This document shows, one piece after another, positions 1-8,664 of a DNA stretch of 64,000 bases (positions are counted from its first letter, which is position 1; every line of letters starts with the position of its first letter). The translations under genes and the position numbers were made by a program. This DNA is from Bacillota bacterium (GTDB taxonomy: Bacteria; Bacillota; Clostridia; Acetivibrionales; JANLFN01), in contig JAEWTV010000042.1 in NCBI GenBank assembly GCA_023397675.1, positions 1 through 64,000 of the forward strand. Direction: 5' to 3'. The notes beneath the pieces were generated by a model. It was not told the origin of the DNA. It was given only the letters and a program-made list of their open reading frames with translations, and searched no databases.

Positions 1-8
1 TTACTCAT
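1..8 (-). CDS. start of a leftward CDS cut by the window edge (probably rpsB)
   Basis: Only the first codons are inside the window: an ATG at 8-6 followed by a Ser codon and two A bases. A strong Shine-Dalgarno AGGAGG (20-15) sits at normal spacing, and a promoter lies just upstream (54-59). The encoded protein cannot be identified from three codons. In Bacillus the fla/che operon ends with swrB and is followed by rpsB-tsf-pyrH; a swrB-like gene is present here, so ribosomal protein S2 is the best guess. This is inference from synteny only. Confidence 0.5.
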
Positions 9-46
9 ACGACACCTCCTATGTTTATTGTCTTGCGATTGTCAGT

Positions 47-80
47 CGCCTGCATTATATCATAGGAGTTTTTGTTCAGA
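47..80 (-). promoter_or_regulatory. extended -10 promoter for the leftward gene at the left edge
   Basis: On the minus strand a perfect TATAAT (59-54) is preceded by TGA, giving an extended -10 element. The -35 region is poor. The predicted start is near 47, leaving a ~40-nt leader that contains a small GCGA/TCGC hairpin before the AGGAGG site. Confidence 0.55.
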
Positions 81-129
81 GCTAAAGCCTTTTTATCCAC
101 CGGCATAGCCGGAGGTTGTCACACAAAGG

Positions 130-165
130 AAAAAGCCTTGTGATACTTATATCACAAGGCTTTTT
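130..165 (-). terminator. intrinsic terminator of tRNA-Leu
   Basis: A perfect 15-bp stem (130-144 with 151-165, 6-nt loop) whose ends are A5/T5. It directly abuts the 3' CCA end of the tRNA on the minus strand. The U-tract forms part of the stem, so the structure would work in both directions. Confidence 0.85.
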
Positions 166-251
166 GGTGGGGATGGTGGGAATCGAACCCACATGAGGTC
201 ACCCTCGCCAGATTTTGAGTCTGGTACGTCTGCCAGTTCCATCACATCCCC
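165..251 (-). tRNA. tRNA-Leu (anticodon CAA)
   Basis: The minus-strand sequence folds as a class II tRNA of 87 nt. The acceptor stem is GGGGATG/CATCCCC, the anticodon stem CCAGA/TCTGG encloses loop CTCAAAA with anticodon CAA, and there is a long variable arm. The T loop is the standard GGTTCGATTCC form and the 3' CCA is encoded. It reads UUG leucine codons. It lies between the end of the flagellar operon and the next leftward gene and has its own promoters and terminator. Confidence 0.97.
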
Positions 252-284
252 ATTTTTAACTGCTTAAATATATTAGCATAAAGG

Positions 285-313
285 ATTATAAAAATCAATA
301 CCTACTATTTCAA
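285..313 (-). promoter_or_regulatory. proximal promoter of tRNA-Leu
   Basis: Minus strand: TTGAAA (313-308), 17-bp spacer, perfect TATAAT (290-285). The start would be near 278, about 27 nt before the tRNA 5' end. Confidence 0.7.
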
Positions 314-357
314 TTTACTATAAAATATATATTATTATTTCTTTGTCACACCTGCTT

Positions 358-386
358 ATATTACTTCATAAAATGTATTATGTCAA
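358..386 (-). promoter_or_regulatory. distal promoter of tRNA-Leu
   Basis: Minus strand: perfect -35 TTGACA (386-381), 17-bp spacer, -10 TAATAT (363-358). It lies upstream of the proximal tRNA promoter and would give a ~100-nt leader before the tRNA. Nothing else is encoded between it and the tRNA. Confidence 0.65.
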
Positions 387-507
387 CCATTCAGCAAATC
401 ATTATTCATGATTAGTTGAATAAGGCATAAACCCAACAACCTTTCACCTGTACAATTACTGGACTTTAATCTATGGCTCGGGACTTTTTCCGAGCTTCTT
501 TCTATTG
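387..507. other. non-coding stretch with a small hairpin; possible plus-strand sRNA
   Basis: No gene-like ORF. On the plus strand it has a GCTCGG/CCGAGC stem (476-481 with 490-495) followed directly by the hairpin at 508-531, whose plus-strand side ends in a long T-tract. A weak plus-strand promoter-like pair, TTGTCA (343-348) and CATAAA (367-372), lies upstream. That arrangement resembles a ~150-nt small RNA gene, but I recognise no RNA family. Confidence 0.3.
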
Positions 508-531
508 AAAAAACCGCTGAAGCGGTTTTTT
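508..531. terminator. bidirectional terminator at the end of the flagellar operon
   Basis: An 11-bp stem (508-518 with 521-531) with A6/T6 ends. It overlaps the TAA stop of the last fla-operon gene (530-532). On the minus strand it would end the ~33.5-kb operon. On the plus strand it is followed by a further T-rich tract, so it would also stop rightward transcripts. Confidence 0.8.
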
Positions 532-1069
532 ATTTTTTTGTTCTAGTTATTATTCTAACTATATCCTCAATATTTGTTCCCGTTTGAATTTTGAATTCTC
601 CGGTTTCAATCTTTTCAGACAATCCTAAAGCTGTAAGCTTACTATAAAAGTCATTTTTATTCGCTATAAGTCCTGCATTTAAAAGTCTTTGCGCTATTGT
701 TTGAGTACTATCCCCGCTATTTATTACAATACTTACTGTTTTAGGCTGGTTCTGCTGATTTGTATCTGTTGTCGTCTGATTGGTTGTACTGCTTTTTGTT
801 GTGCTGTCTGCAGGTGAGGCTGGTGTATTATCATCCGAGCTTACTTTAATTGCTGATTTATCGCTGTTCTGTGTTTGGTCACTCTGGCCTTTAATTAAGT
901 CAGCAGGATCAATCATTCCATAACCCTTTGCAAGTTGTATAACTTCTTCCTTTGAAGGTTTTGAGACTGTGCTTGCACCAGCGTTATAACAGATTATACC
1001 CAATATTGCAGCAATGATGATACCCATTCCAAGTCCAATTAGAATACTTTTTATATGAAATCCCTGCAT
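530..1069 (-). CDS. membrane-anchored protein with an MltG/YceG-like N-terminal module
   Basis: 179 aa; good SD AGGGGG before the ATG. Residues ~7-28 form one membrane segment. Residues ~45-105 are a Ser/Thr/Gln/Asn-rich linker, and ~110-179 resemble the LysM-like substrate-binding part of endolytic transglycosylases (a GDS..TIAQRL..AGLI pattern, then an ETGEFKI.TGT.I..I pattern). The catalytic transglycosylase domain is absent, so this is not a full MltG. It may bind peptidoglycan. It is the last gene of the flagellar operon, 38 bp after the swrB-like gene, which suggests a motility-linked envelope role. Function is inferred from domain resemblance only. Confidence 0.7.
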   Translation of the reverse strand: MQGFHIKSILIGLGMGIIIAAILGIICYNAGASTVSKPSKEEVIQLAKGYGMIDPADLIKGQSDQTQNSDKSAIKVSSDDNTPASPADSTTKSSTTNQTTTDTNQQNQPKTVSIVINSGDSTQTIAQRLLNAGLIANKNDFYSKLTALGLSEKIETGEFKIQTGTNIEDIVRIITRTKK

Positions 1070-1107
1070 GTGACCCCCTTACGTTAACTTTATATAGAAA
1101 CTTATTG

Positions 1108-1725
1108 TTATTTATTCATTCCAAGTACAAGCTCAACTTCACCTTTGCCCATTCCAAGTTTTTTTGCAATTTCAATTTCAGACAAGCCTTGTTCAGAGAG
1201 CATTAAAACTTCAGCATACCTACTGTTTATGGGTATTACATTGCTTTTATAATTACTCTGAGTTTTATAGCTTGATATTGCAGATTTGTTGCTAATTGTC
1301 TTTACTTCTTGTTTTATAACGATCTCTTCCGCTTGTTCAGCTTCCTGCTGGATTTTTTCTATTTTACTTTTGACAAGTACATCGCTTCCATTACCATTGA
1401 CAACCATATCTACTGGTATTTGAGATGTTACCGTACTTTCATTAAGCCGTCCCTTTATATTACCTATACGGTCTTCAACACTTTTTAGCATACTACACAT
1501 TTCTTCATTCTTTATATCCATCTGTGTGACAATATAGTCGGAAAACCTGTTTAATTCGTCAATCATGAGTTCAGCATCATTAACAATTCCTGTTAACTCA
1601 TCTTTTTTAGAGTCAATGCTTTCCAAAGCGTCCCTGGATTTTTTTCTGTCGTAGGTAATACCAACTAAAGCAACTATTATCAGTACAATACCTAATACAA
1701 TAAGACTGATAAAGAACTGATTCAT
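1108..1725 (-). CDS. SwrB-like protein (DUF6115)
   Basis: 205 aa from the ATG at 1725, which has GAGG at good spacing; the GTG 9 bp upstream overlaps that site. One N-terminal membrane helix (~residues 4-26) is followed by a coiled-coil region (~30-100). The C-terminal ~30 residues form a helix-turn-helix-like tail with the GLSEIEIAKKLGMGKGEVEL signature. This architecture and the position after sigD match SwrB of Bacillus, which promotes activation of the flagellar export apparatus. The assignment is by architecture and synteny, since SwrB sequences diverge quickly. Confidence 0.75.
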   Translation of the reverse strand: MNQFFISLIVLGIVLIIVALVGITYDRKKSRDALESIDSKKDELTGIVNDAELMIDELNRFSDYIVTQMDIKNEEMCSMLKSVEDRIGNIKGRLNESTVTSQIPVDMVVNGNGSDVLVKSKIEKIQQEAEQAEEIVIKQEVKTISNKSAISSYKTQSNYKSNVIPINSRYAEVLMLSEQGLSEIEIAKKLGMGKGEVELVLGMNK

Positions 1726-1770
1726 TTGTGACACCTCACATTTCTCTTTAGTATAAAGTAAATCAAAAAA

Positions 1771-2085
1771 TTAAAGTCTTATATCTATATAACTTGACTT
1801 TTGCTCACCTTTTACATCCTTTTTACTGTCTTTACCGTCCGGTTTTTTTTGTTTGTTCTTTTTCTCCCTTTCCTGTCTTTCCTTTTCTTCTTTTTCCCTT
1901 ATTAAGGCTTCCTGAGTCTTTTCCTGTGTATGAACAAGCTTAACGCTGTTATCAGCCTTTAGCTGCGTTGACGTAGCCTGCTGCTGTTGAGCAGCAATAT
2001 TCCTTTGATTATCTTCAGCATTAATCTTTGAAATTTCTGTCGTTCTCGGTACAGAAATCTGAAAATCAATAGGTCTTATGGTCAT
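1771..2085 (-). CDS. conserved small protein of the fla operon, function unknown
   Basis: 104 aa from the ATG at 2085 (AAAGGA about 10 nt upstream). A longer reading to 2139 adds 18 residues without any matching site. The N-terminus (TIRPIDFQISVPRTTEISK) is the conserved part of a small family found next to DUF342 and sigD genes in Firmicutes fla operons. Residues ~55-95 are a highly charged Glu/Lys-rich helix. There is no membrane segment or catalytic motif. The function is unknown; location implies a motility link. Confidence 0.65.
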   Translation of the reverse strand: MTIRPIDFQISVPRTTEISKINAEDNQRNIAAQQQQATSTQLKADNSVKLVHTQEKTQEALIREKEEKERQEREKKNKQKKPDGKDSKKDVKGEQKSSYIDIRL

Positions 2086-2139
2086 TAACACCACATTCCT
2101 TTCACTGCAAAAAGGTTTTAGAAGCACTAAAACCATCAA

Positions 2140-3753
2140 CTACTTGTCTATAGGACCAACCCTTACATCTGCACCATCCCTATAAAGGGTACAGTACTGA
2201 AGATTTTCCTTAACATACATCATACAAGTTCCTATAGCTACCTTTGTTCCCGGATAAATATAATTCTGAGCTTTTATCTTACCGTATGCATCCTGCTGCA
2301 GTTTACCCTCAATAACTGTCATTTCTTCTTTCAGTTCTCCAAGCTTGTTGCCAAGGAAAACCTTTGTACGAACACTTTTTGCAAGCATTTCCTGTTTGTC
2401 GGGAGTAAGCATACCAGCTATTTCAAGCTTTTTAAGAATTGTTATAGCCTGCTCGGCTTTTTTGATATCGCTTTCCATGCTCGCTGTTTCTTCTCTTAAA
2501 GCCTTGTAACGTTCTCTCAAACTAGGATCAACACCAACCTCTATATCAGTAACTGTCGCCATATGCGAACCTATAACCTTTGCAGATATTTCCTTTCCCA
2601 CCTTACAGGTTCCACCAACAAGGAGGCCCTTCTTTCCTGAAAGTTCAAGCTTGTTACCGCACTTTACATTACTGTGCATTATTGCTTCGGACTTTATATT
2701 ATTTTTTGCTTCTATGTTACTGTGTTCAATATACCTTGCAATTATATCCCCGCCGCTTAAAATTGTTCCTTTACCAAGTCCCTGCATGCCCCTTCTTAAA
2801 ATAATATCTCCGCCGGCTTTTATTACAGCACCTTCAACAACACCCCAAACTTCTACATTACCGCCCGCTTCAACAGTAAAACCGGACAAAACGTTGCCTC
2901 TTACTATAACATTTCCTACGAAATAGATATTACCGGTTGAAGTATCAACATCAGCAGCAACTTCGTAATTAGAAAATACACTTACTTTACCGTCTATATA
3001 ATTAACCTGTCCGTCGATTGCAGAAATAAGAGCTTGTCCGTCTTCTGCCGGTTCAACATTTCTTCCCCTTGGAAGAACCGCAGGCTTACCGTCAACAGAG
3101 GGTATATCTACACCATAAACCGTCTTGCCTTTTACTCCAGGCATTGGCGGAACAAGGCGGCAAAGGACCTGCCCCTTTGTAACACTTTCAATAGTGTTTA
3201 TTTCCTTGTAGTCAACTCTTCCATCCTCTAAAATGGTAGGTTTTCTTTCCTTATTAATATCAAAAATGAATTCAATCTTACCGCTGGTGCCATTTGCAGA
3301 AGGAATACCCTCGGCTATTGTAATCATTTCATTATAAACCGGATACTTTGATACATTATCAAGAGTGGCTTTATTGATACCGTAAATAATACCGTTTTTA
3401 CTGAGGGCTTCCAATATCTCTTCAGCAGTGACATTTCTTCCGCCTTCGGGTGGAGTAATGCTGATAAATGCCTTCATTTTATCGGGTGCTACAACTACTG
3501 AAAGAGTTGCATCAACCTTTACTTCCTGTTGAGGCCCGGCTATCCTTACCGCACTCTTGTCCGCTTTTAACACAGCCATATCTATAATATCACGGCTGTA
3601 ATTCTTAATCTGCTTGCGATTAAGTTTTTCCTGCACATCTCTGGTTTCAACTTTCTTACCTTTTCCAACTGCAGGATATACGGTAAGATATACTCCATCT
3701 TCCCTGAACTCAATATTAAAAAAGCCGTCATTTACGTTTCTTTCATTCAACAT
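2140..3753 (-). CDS. FapA family protein (DUF342)
   Basis: 537 aa, AGAGGGG site before the ATG. The N-terminal half carries the DUF342 fold. The centre (~260-400) contains repeated beta-helix-like segments rich in GG/GNV turns (GGNVEVWG, GGDIILRR, GGDIIARY). The C-terminus (~400-480) is a coiled coil. Proteins of this family are often encoded in or beside flagellar operons and are thought to act as polymer-like scaffolds; in some bacteria they bind HD-type or sensor kinase partners. No enzymatic motif is seen. It follows sigD directly. Confidence 0.85.
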   Translation of the reverse strand: MLNERNVNDGFFNIEFREDGVYLTVYPAVGKGKKVETRDVQEKLNRKQIKNYSRDIIDMAVLKADKSAVRIAGPQQEVKVDATLSVVVAPDKMKAFISITPPEGGRNVTAEEILEALSKNGIIYGINKATLDNVSKYPVYNEMITIAEGIPSANGTSGKIEFIFDINKERKPTILEDGRVDYKEINTIESVTKGQVLCRLVPPMPGVKGKTVYGVDIPSVDGKPAVLPRGRNVEPAEDGQALISAIDGQVNYIDGKVSVFSNYEVAADVDTSTGNIYFVGNVIVRGNVLSGFTVEAGGNVEVWGVVEGAVIKAGGDIILRRGMQGLGKGTILSGGDIIARYIEHSNIEAKNNIKSEAIMHSNVKCGNKLELSGKKGLLVGGTCKVGKEISAKVIGSHMATVTDIEVGVDPSLRERYKALREETASMESDIKKAEQAITILKKLEIAGMLTPDKQEMLAKSVRTKVFLGNKLGELKEEMTVIEGKLQQDAYGKIKAQNYIYPGTKVAIGTCMMYVKENLQYCTLYRDGADVRVGPIDK

Positions 3754-3803
3754 TTACTTAACCCCTCTACTAAATATATCTTTATCCGACACATAATTGT
3801 GTA

Positions 3804-4574
3804 TTATTCTTTTAATATGGTTTTATGCCTTGCAAGCTTGCCTCTTAGCCTCAGAATAGCTTTAGTATGAAGCTGTGATATCCTTGACTCAGACACCTTC
3901 ATTATTGCACTTATCTCTTTTAAAGTCAATTCTTCGAAGTAGTAGAAGCTGATTACGGTTTTTTCCTTCTCAGGAAGCTTATTTATTGAATCACCCAGAA
4001 TTTCCTTCAATTCCGAAAACTCAACATAGCTTTCGGGTCTGTCCTCACTGTTTGTATTTGGCAGGTCAACCCCTACTTCATAGTTCTGTTCCATGAATTC
4101 CTCAAGTGAAACCATTGAGGAAAGGTTTACTTCATTTATAAGTTTATAAAAATCGTCCATTCCAATACCAAGTTTTTCAGCTACTTCCTTGTCAGATGCG
4201 GAATGTCCGAGCTCATTTTCTATCTCCCAGTATACCTTTTCCAAATCCTTGTTTTTTTGTCTCAAGGATCTTGGAACCCAGTCTAGTTCTCTTATACTAT
4301 CTATTATTGAGCCTCTGATACGTAACGAGGCATACGTTTCAAATTTAACTCCTTTATTTACGTCAAACTTATCAATGGCATCGATAAGCCCAAAAACGCC
4401 AAAACCGACCAGATCGTCGTATTCAACATTAGACCCAAAATAAATATTGAGTCTTCCGGCAACATATTTTACCAAATATGAATATTCAATTATAAGTTTT
4501 TCTCTTATAGCCGGATTTTTTGATTCACTGTACTGCTTCCAAAGTTCCAGCTGCTTAGTACTGTTATTTGACAT
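3804..4574 (-). CDS. sigD: flagellar RNA polymerase sigma factor (SigD/FliA/WhiG type)
   Basis: 256 aa. The ATG at 4574 has GGGGGA at 5-6 nt; an upstream in-frame TTG at 4589 has none. Regions 2 (EYDDLVGFGVFGLIDAIDKF, ~55-75), 3 (EKLGIGMDDFYKLI) and 4 (LTLKEISAIMKVSESRISQL, C-terminal) are all present, with the usual length for FliA/SigD. It directs core polymerase to late flagellar and chemotaxis promoters such as flagellin. It sits in the operon it depends on, late in gene order as in Bacillus. No anti-sigma factor FlgM is encoded in the window. Confidence 0.95.
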   Translation of the reverse strand: MSNNSTKQLELWKQYSESKNPAIREKLIIEYSYLVKYVAGRLNIYFGSNVEYDDLVGFGVFGLIDAIDKFDVNKGVKFETYASLRIRGSIIDSIRELDWVPRSLRQKNKDLEKVYWEIENELGHSASDKEVAEKLGIGMDDFYKLINEVNLSSMVSLEEFMEQNYEVGVDLPNTNSEDRPESYVEFSELKEILGDSINKLPEKEKTVISFYYFEELTLKEISAIMKVSESRISQLHTKAILRLRGKLARHKTILKE

Positions 4575-4614
4575 CTGAATCCCCCACAAATTTTTCTTTA
4601 GTATAAGTCAACTG

Positions 4615-5013
4615 TTACTTAACGTTCCCGTCCTTTAGTTTATCAGATAACATTTCAAGATTTAATGGTATGAATTCATCATCATCTTCAACTTTAATAT
4701 CTATTTTCGATGACTTATTACCTTGTTTATGTGCTGCTGCTTCTTCCCGAGCTTGTTCCTCCCTGGCCTCTTCCTCCTGTTTCTCTTTTTCAAGTCTTTC
4801 CAGCTCAATCTTTCGCTTTTTTTCTTCTATGTCACTGTTGATTTTCAAAACTGTATTTTTTATAAAAACCCCTAGTATGTAAAAAACAATCATACCTAAG
4901 GCCATCTTAACATAAACCTGTTTCATGTCTGCTGTGCTCGAATAGCTTAGCATTCCGACAACAATGGCCACTACTGCACCCAATATAAAAGGTAACCTCT
5001 GGATATACTCCAT
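4615..5013 (-). CDS. small membrane protein with charged C-terminal tail, unknown function
   Basis: 132 aa; AAGGAAG site before the ATG. Two membrane helices (~6-25 and ~34-52) are followed by a long Glu/Lys-rich coiled coil (~58-95) and an acidic tail. It lies between cheD and sigD and is co-transcribed with them. I recognise no named family. The topology places the coiled coil in the cytoplasm, which would suit a partner-binding or scaffold role, but that is only inference. Confidence 0.7.
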   Translation of the reverse strand: MEYIQRLPFILGAVVAIVVGMLSYSSTADMKQVYVKMALGMIVFYILGVFIKNTVLKINSDIEEKKRKIELERLEKEKQEEEAREEQAREEAAAHKQGNKSSKIDIKVEDDDEFIPLNLEMLSDKLKDGNVK

Positions 5014-5030
5014 TTTAGCTTCCTTTCTTT

Positions 5031-5516
5031 TTATATTTCTTTTAAACCATGTCCAACAGTCTTGATAACCAATCTTCCATCCTCAGAATATAGCTCAATG
5101 GTTCGGCCGAAATTTCCGCCAGTATCCTCTGCAATAATCGGAATCCCCAACTCATAAAGTTTTTCTTTTGTTGAAGCAACATTCCTTGACCCTATTCTTA
5201 TGATATCAGAAGATTGACTAAATGCAAACATTTGTGCCCCACCGGCAATTTTAGCTTTAATGTTGCTTTTAACTGCTCCCAATTTTATCATATCTTCAAG
5301 GAGTTTAACTATTGCTGTATCGGCAAATTTTGCTATATTTGAATTGTTAATTGCCTGTGTGCTTGATGGAAGCATTATGTGTGCCAATCCGCTAACCCTG
5401 GTGATACTGTCAAACAAGGCAATTCCCACACAGGAACCAAGTCCCAGTGTGGTTAAAACACACGGGTGGCATGCAGCATCCAGTTCTGCCATACCTATTT
5501 TTAGCATTTTATCCAT
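5031..5516 (-). CDS. cheD: chemoreceptor glutamine deamidase CheD
   Basis: 161 aa. It carries the CheD catalytic Cys in GLGSCVG (Cys29) and the His in GLAHIMLP (His46). CheD deamidates receptor glutamines and in Gram-positive chemotaxis also stimulates CheC phosphatase. The start ATG overlaps the cheC stop by one base (TAATG), a classic translational coupling, and GGGAG lies about 10 nt upstream. CheC and CheD are expected to form a complex. Confidence 0.96.
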   Translation of the reverse strand: MDKMLKIGMAELDAACHPCVLTTLGLGSCVGIALFDSITRVSGLAHIMLPSSTQAINNSNIAKFADTAIVKLLEDMIKLGAVKSNIKAKIAGGAQMFAFSQSSDIIRIGSRNVASTKEKLYELGIPIIAEDTGGNFGRTIELYSEDGRLVIKTVGHGLKEI

Positions 5517-6145
5517 TAATCTGATACTCCCAAAGCTTTTAATAAAATACTGTAAGAATCAACATCTGGTACAAGTAAAAAGTCTCCCAATACCTTTGAA
5601 CAGCCATCGGAGAATTCTGTTTCAATATACAGCACCGTGTCCCCGACCTTTCCAAATTCTATAGCCGGTACACTTAAAATTGCTCCCGCCATATCTATTG
5701 CCATATCAGGTATGGATGGCATAATAAGTAAATTTGTAAGTGTTGATAAAGCTGACAGATACGAACCGGAAAGTATATTTCCGATTTCTTTAAGAGCTGA
5801 TTGCTCAATATCTGAAAACTCAGTACTATCTGGATGACCGTTATCCCCTTCACCCATCATAAGATCAACAAGCAGCCTTGCTGAAGGTATATCCAGAATG
5901 AACATAATATTCCCCTGAAGATCACCGGTAACTCTCAGCAATATGCCCACAACAAGAGTTTCAGCACCGCCAAGGATTTCATTAATATCCTTGAACTCCA
6001 GAACATTTATTTTCGGAACATTCATGTCTACCTTTTTGTTCATCATTTTAGCAAGTGCCGTAGCTGCATTACCTGCTCCTATGTTGCCTATCTCCTTTAA
6101 AACATCCATCTGGATATTGTTCAAGTTTTCAATATTTATATCCAT
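5516..6145 (-). CDS. cheC: CheY-P phosphatase CheC
   Basis: 209 aa, site AAGGAG before the ATG. Two copies of the CheC/CheX/FliY active-site helix are visible: LKEIGNIGAGNAATAL (near residue 15) and LKEIGNILSGSYLSAL (near residue 115), both with the E..xN pattern. It dephosphorylates CheY-P and binds CheD for adaptation. It follows cheW by 14 bp. Confidence 0.96.
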   Translation of the reverse strand: MDINIENLNNIQMDVLKEIGNIGAGNAATALAKMMNKKVDMNVPKINVLEFKDINEILGGAETLVVGILLRVTGDLQGNIMFILDIPSARLLVDLMMGEGDNGHPDSTEFSDIEQSALKEIGNILSGSYLSALSTLTNLLIMPSIPDMAIDMAGAILSVPAIEFGKVGDTVLYIETEFSDGCSKVLGDFLLVPDVDSYSILLKALGVSD

Positions 6146-6159
6146 TTTATTCTCCTTGC

Positions 6160-6606
6160 CTATTGATTAATTTTGGATAATCTCTCAAGGTTAAGAAGTA
6201 TTACTATTCTCTCGTCTACCTTTCCAATTCCGTATATAAAATCAATATTTGCATTTTCCTTAAGACTTGATGTACTTTCAATGGCGCTGCCTGACAATTG
6301 AAGAACCTCTGAAACTGCGTCCACGATGAAACCAAAAACTACTTCATCGACTTTTACAATTATTATTCTGGTATCATCTGTTTCTTCTGATTGATTAAGA
6401 TCAAATCTTGCTCGCAAATCCATAACAGGCACTATCTCACCGCGGAGGTTAATAACACCCTTGATATAGGATGGAGTCTTTGGGACTCTTGTTATAGGCA
6501 TCATCTTTTCAATGATGGATACACTCTGAATATCTACTCCATACTCTTCCTTATCCAATTTGAAAGTAACAAACTGCTTAATGTTTCCTGATATATTTGT
6601 TTCCAT
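6160..6606 (-). CDS. cheW: chemotaxis coupling protein CheW
   Basis: 148 aa, AAAGGGG site. The typical CheW beta-barrel is evident: LDKEEYGVDIQSV near the N-terminus, the TRVPKTPSYIKGVINLRGE core, and VVFGFIVDAVSEVL. It links CheA to the chemoreceptor tips. It lies 15 bp after cheA. Confidence 0.96.
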   Translation of the reverse strand: METNISGNIKQFVTFKLDKEEYGVDIQSVSIIEKMMPITRVPKTPSYIKGVINLRGEIVPVMDLRARFDLNQSEETDDTRIIIVKVDEVVFGFIVDAVSEVLQLSGSAIESTSSLKENANIDFIYGIGKVDERIVILLNLERLSKINQ

Positions 6607-6621
6607 TTTTATGACCCCTTT

Positions 6622-8664
6622 CTATGCAAGAGAATTAACATCAAGGATTAATGCTACGCTGCCGTCTCCAAGAATTGTAGCTCCAGCAATGGATTTATAC
6701 CCTTGCAACAGCTTACCCAGAGATTTTATAACTATTTCCTGCTGTCCCATGAATGTATCAACAAGGACGCCTGAAAGTTTGTCACCCTTTTTAATGATAA
6801 CTATTGTAAGCTGTTTCGGAGTTTTTTCCTCTCCTTCAACATCAAGGACCTTGTTGAGCCTGATTATCGGAACAACGTTATTTCTGTAAAGTATAACCTC
6901 CTGCTGCTGAACCATCTTAACTTCACTTGGGGCAACATACTGGATTTTATGTACATTGCTAAGTGGTATAGCGTATTTTTCGCTTCCTACGCTAACCATA
7001 AGAGCCTGTATTATTGCAAGTGTAAGAGGCAGTCTGATTACAAATCTGCTTCCCTTGCCTTGCTCAGTTTCAACCTCAACATTACCGCCCAGAGCTTCTA
7101 TTTTTGTTTTTACAACATCAAGTCCAACGCCTCTCCCTGAAAGGTCAGTAACCTTTTCTGCAGTACTGAAGCTTGGTTTGAATAGCAAGTCTACAAAATC
7201 CTTTTTAGACATTGTCTTTGCTGCGTTTTCAGTAATAACTCCTCTTTCAAGAGCCTTTTTCTTAACCCTATCAACATCGATACCGCTTCCGTCATCCTGA
7301 ACTTCTATAATAACATTGTTTCCTGATTGGTATGCCCTAAGGTTAATGGTACCTATTTCTGGTTTGCCTAACTCGCGTCTTTTCTGCGGAGATTCTATAC
7401 CATGGTCAACCGAATTTCTCAGACAGTGAATGAGAGGATCTCCTATTTCATCTATTACAGTTCTGTCAAGTTCAGTTTCTTCACCTGACATAATCAATTC
7501 TATTTCCTTGCCAAGATCCTTGGATATGTCTCTTATCATTCGTGGGAACCTGTTGAATACTGTTTCTACTGGAACCATTCTAACCTTCATAACAGCGTCA
7601 TGCAGATTGGTAGTAATTCTTTCAAGATATTCTATAGCTTCGCCATAATCGTCTTTTTGTTCATTTTCCTTAAGGCCGTCAAGTCTTGTTTTTATAATAA
7701 TCAATTCGCTGACAAGATTCATAAGGTTGTCCAGACGGTTTATGTCTACCCTTACAGTTTTTCCTGCAGTCTTTTTAGCTGCTGCATTCTGCTTCTGGGC
7801 ATCTGCCTGTGCATCTTTTTGAGCGGCAGCCTGTTCAGTTGGTTTCTCAGCATTTTGCTCTGCACCCTGTTCACCTGATACTGCAGTTGGTTCAATTTTA
7901 TTTATTATAACTTCATCGACTTCGGCAATTGAATTAAGCTCTTTTAAAAATAAATCCTGACTTTCCTTTGAAATAACTACTACACTGAACTCAAAATCAA
8001 ACTTTTCATCTTCAATATCTTCAACCTTGGGCTGAGACTTGATTATTTCAGAATACCGTTCCAACGTCTGGAATATAATAAATGACCTTGCAGATTTCAA
8101 AAGGCAGCCTTTATTAAGTACTATAGTTATCTTATATGCATTCATATCCATGCTGTAAGCTTTGCTTATAACATTCATATCATATTCATTAAGTGTGAAA
8201 TTAGCAGTCGGGTGGCCATTGTCAGCTACTGCAGCTGGTTGAGTTGCCGATTGTACTGCTTTTTCCGGCTCAGCCTGCCCATTACTGTTCTTGGCACTTT
8301 TAAGTCCTTCAATAATGGCAGTGTTGTCCTGATCACCTTCAGAACCAGTATTAATGACACTATCCACATACTTTTCAAGAGCATCAAGACACTTGAACAT
8401 TAAGTCTACAAGGCCTGGTGTTGCCTTTATTTCACTGTTTCTTAAAGCCTGAAGCACATCTTCCATGGTATGTGTGAGTTTTTGCATGCTATTGAAACCC
8501 ATTGTACCTGACATTCCCTTTAAAGTATGTGCTGCTCTGAATATTTCATTTAAAACTGATGTATCTCCCGGGTCTTTTTCCAACTGCAGAAGTGATTGGT
8601 TCATATTCTGCAAATGTTCCTTAGACTCCTCAATAAAGATCTCCAGATATTGGCTCATATCCAT
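6622..8664 (-). CDS. cheA: chemotaxis histidine kinase CheA
   Basis: 680 aa. Domains in order: P1 HPt with phospho-accepting His46 in AAHTLKGMSGTMGF; a P2-like CheY-binding region (~155-260); an Ala/Gln-rich linker; P3 dimerisation helices (~300-370); P4 ATPase with N box (LRNSVDHGIE), G1 (DDGSGID) and G2 (GRGVGLDVV); and a P5 CheW-like domain at the C-terminus. The ATG overlaps the cheB stop by one base (TAATG). A second ATG two codons later is also possible. Confidence 0.97.
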   Translation of the reverse strand: MDMSQYLEIFIEESKEHLQNMNQSLLQLEKDPGDTSVLNEIFRAAHTLKGMSGTMGFNSMQKLTHTMEDVLQALRNSEIKATPGLVDLMFKCLDALEKYVDSVINTGSEGDQDNTAIIEGLKSAKNSNGQAEPEKAVQSATQPAAVADNGHPTANFTLNEYDMNVISKAYSMDMNAYKITIVLNKGCLLKSARSFIIFQTLERYSEIIKSQPKVEDIEDEKFDFEFSVVVISKESQDLFLKELNSIAEVDEVIINKIEPTAVSGEQGAEQNAEKPTEQAAAQKDAQADAQKQNAAAKKTAGKTVRVDINRLDNLMNLVSELIIIKTRLDGLKENEQKDDYGEAIEYLERITTNLHDAVMKVRMVPVETVFNRFPRMIRDISKDLGKEIELIMSGEETELDRTVIDEIGDPLIHCLRNSVDHGIESPQKRRELGKPEIGTINLRAYQSGNNVIIEVQDDGSGIDVDRVKKKALERGVITENAAKTMSKKDFVDLLFKPSFSTAEKVTDLSGRGVGLDVVKTKIEALGGNVEVETEQGKGSRFVIRLPLTLAIIQALMVSVGSEKYAIPLSNVHKIQYVAPSEVKMVQQQEVILYRNNVVPIIRLNKVLDVEGEEKTPKQLTIVIIKKGDKLSGVLVDTFMGQQEIVIKSLGKLLQGYKSIAGATILGDGSVALILDVNSLA

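Noticed and set aside
387..531. 6S RNA or SRP RNA gene
   Set aside because: Neither the 6S open-bubble layout nor the SRP GGAAG apical motif can be found.
2580..3796. Plus-strand ORFs inside the DUF342 gene and similar long plus-strand frames across the fla operon
   Set aside because: They lie wholly inside well-supported minus-strand genes, lack ribosome sites and encode low-complexity Ser/Phe/Cys-rich peptides typical of antisense frames.
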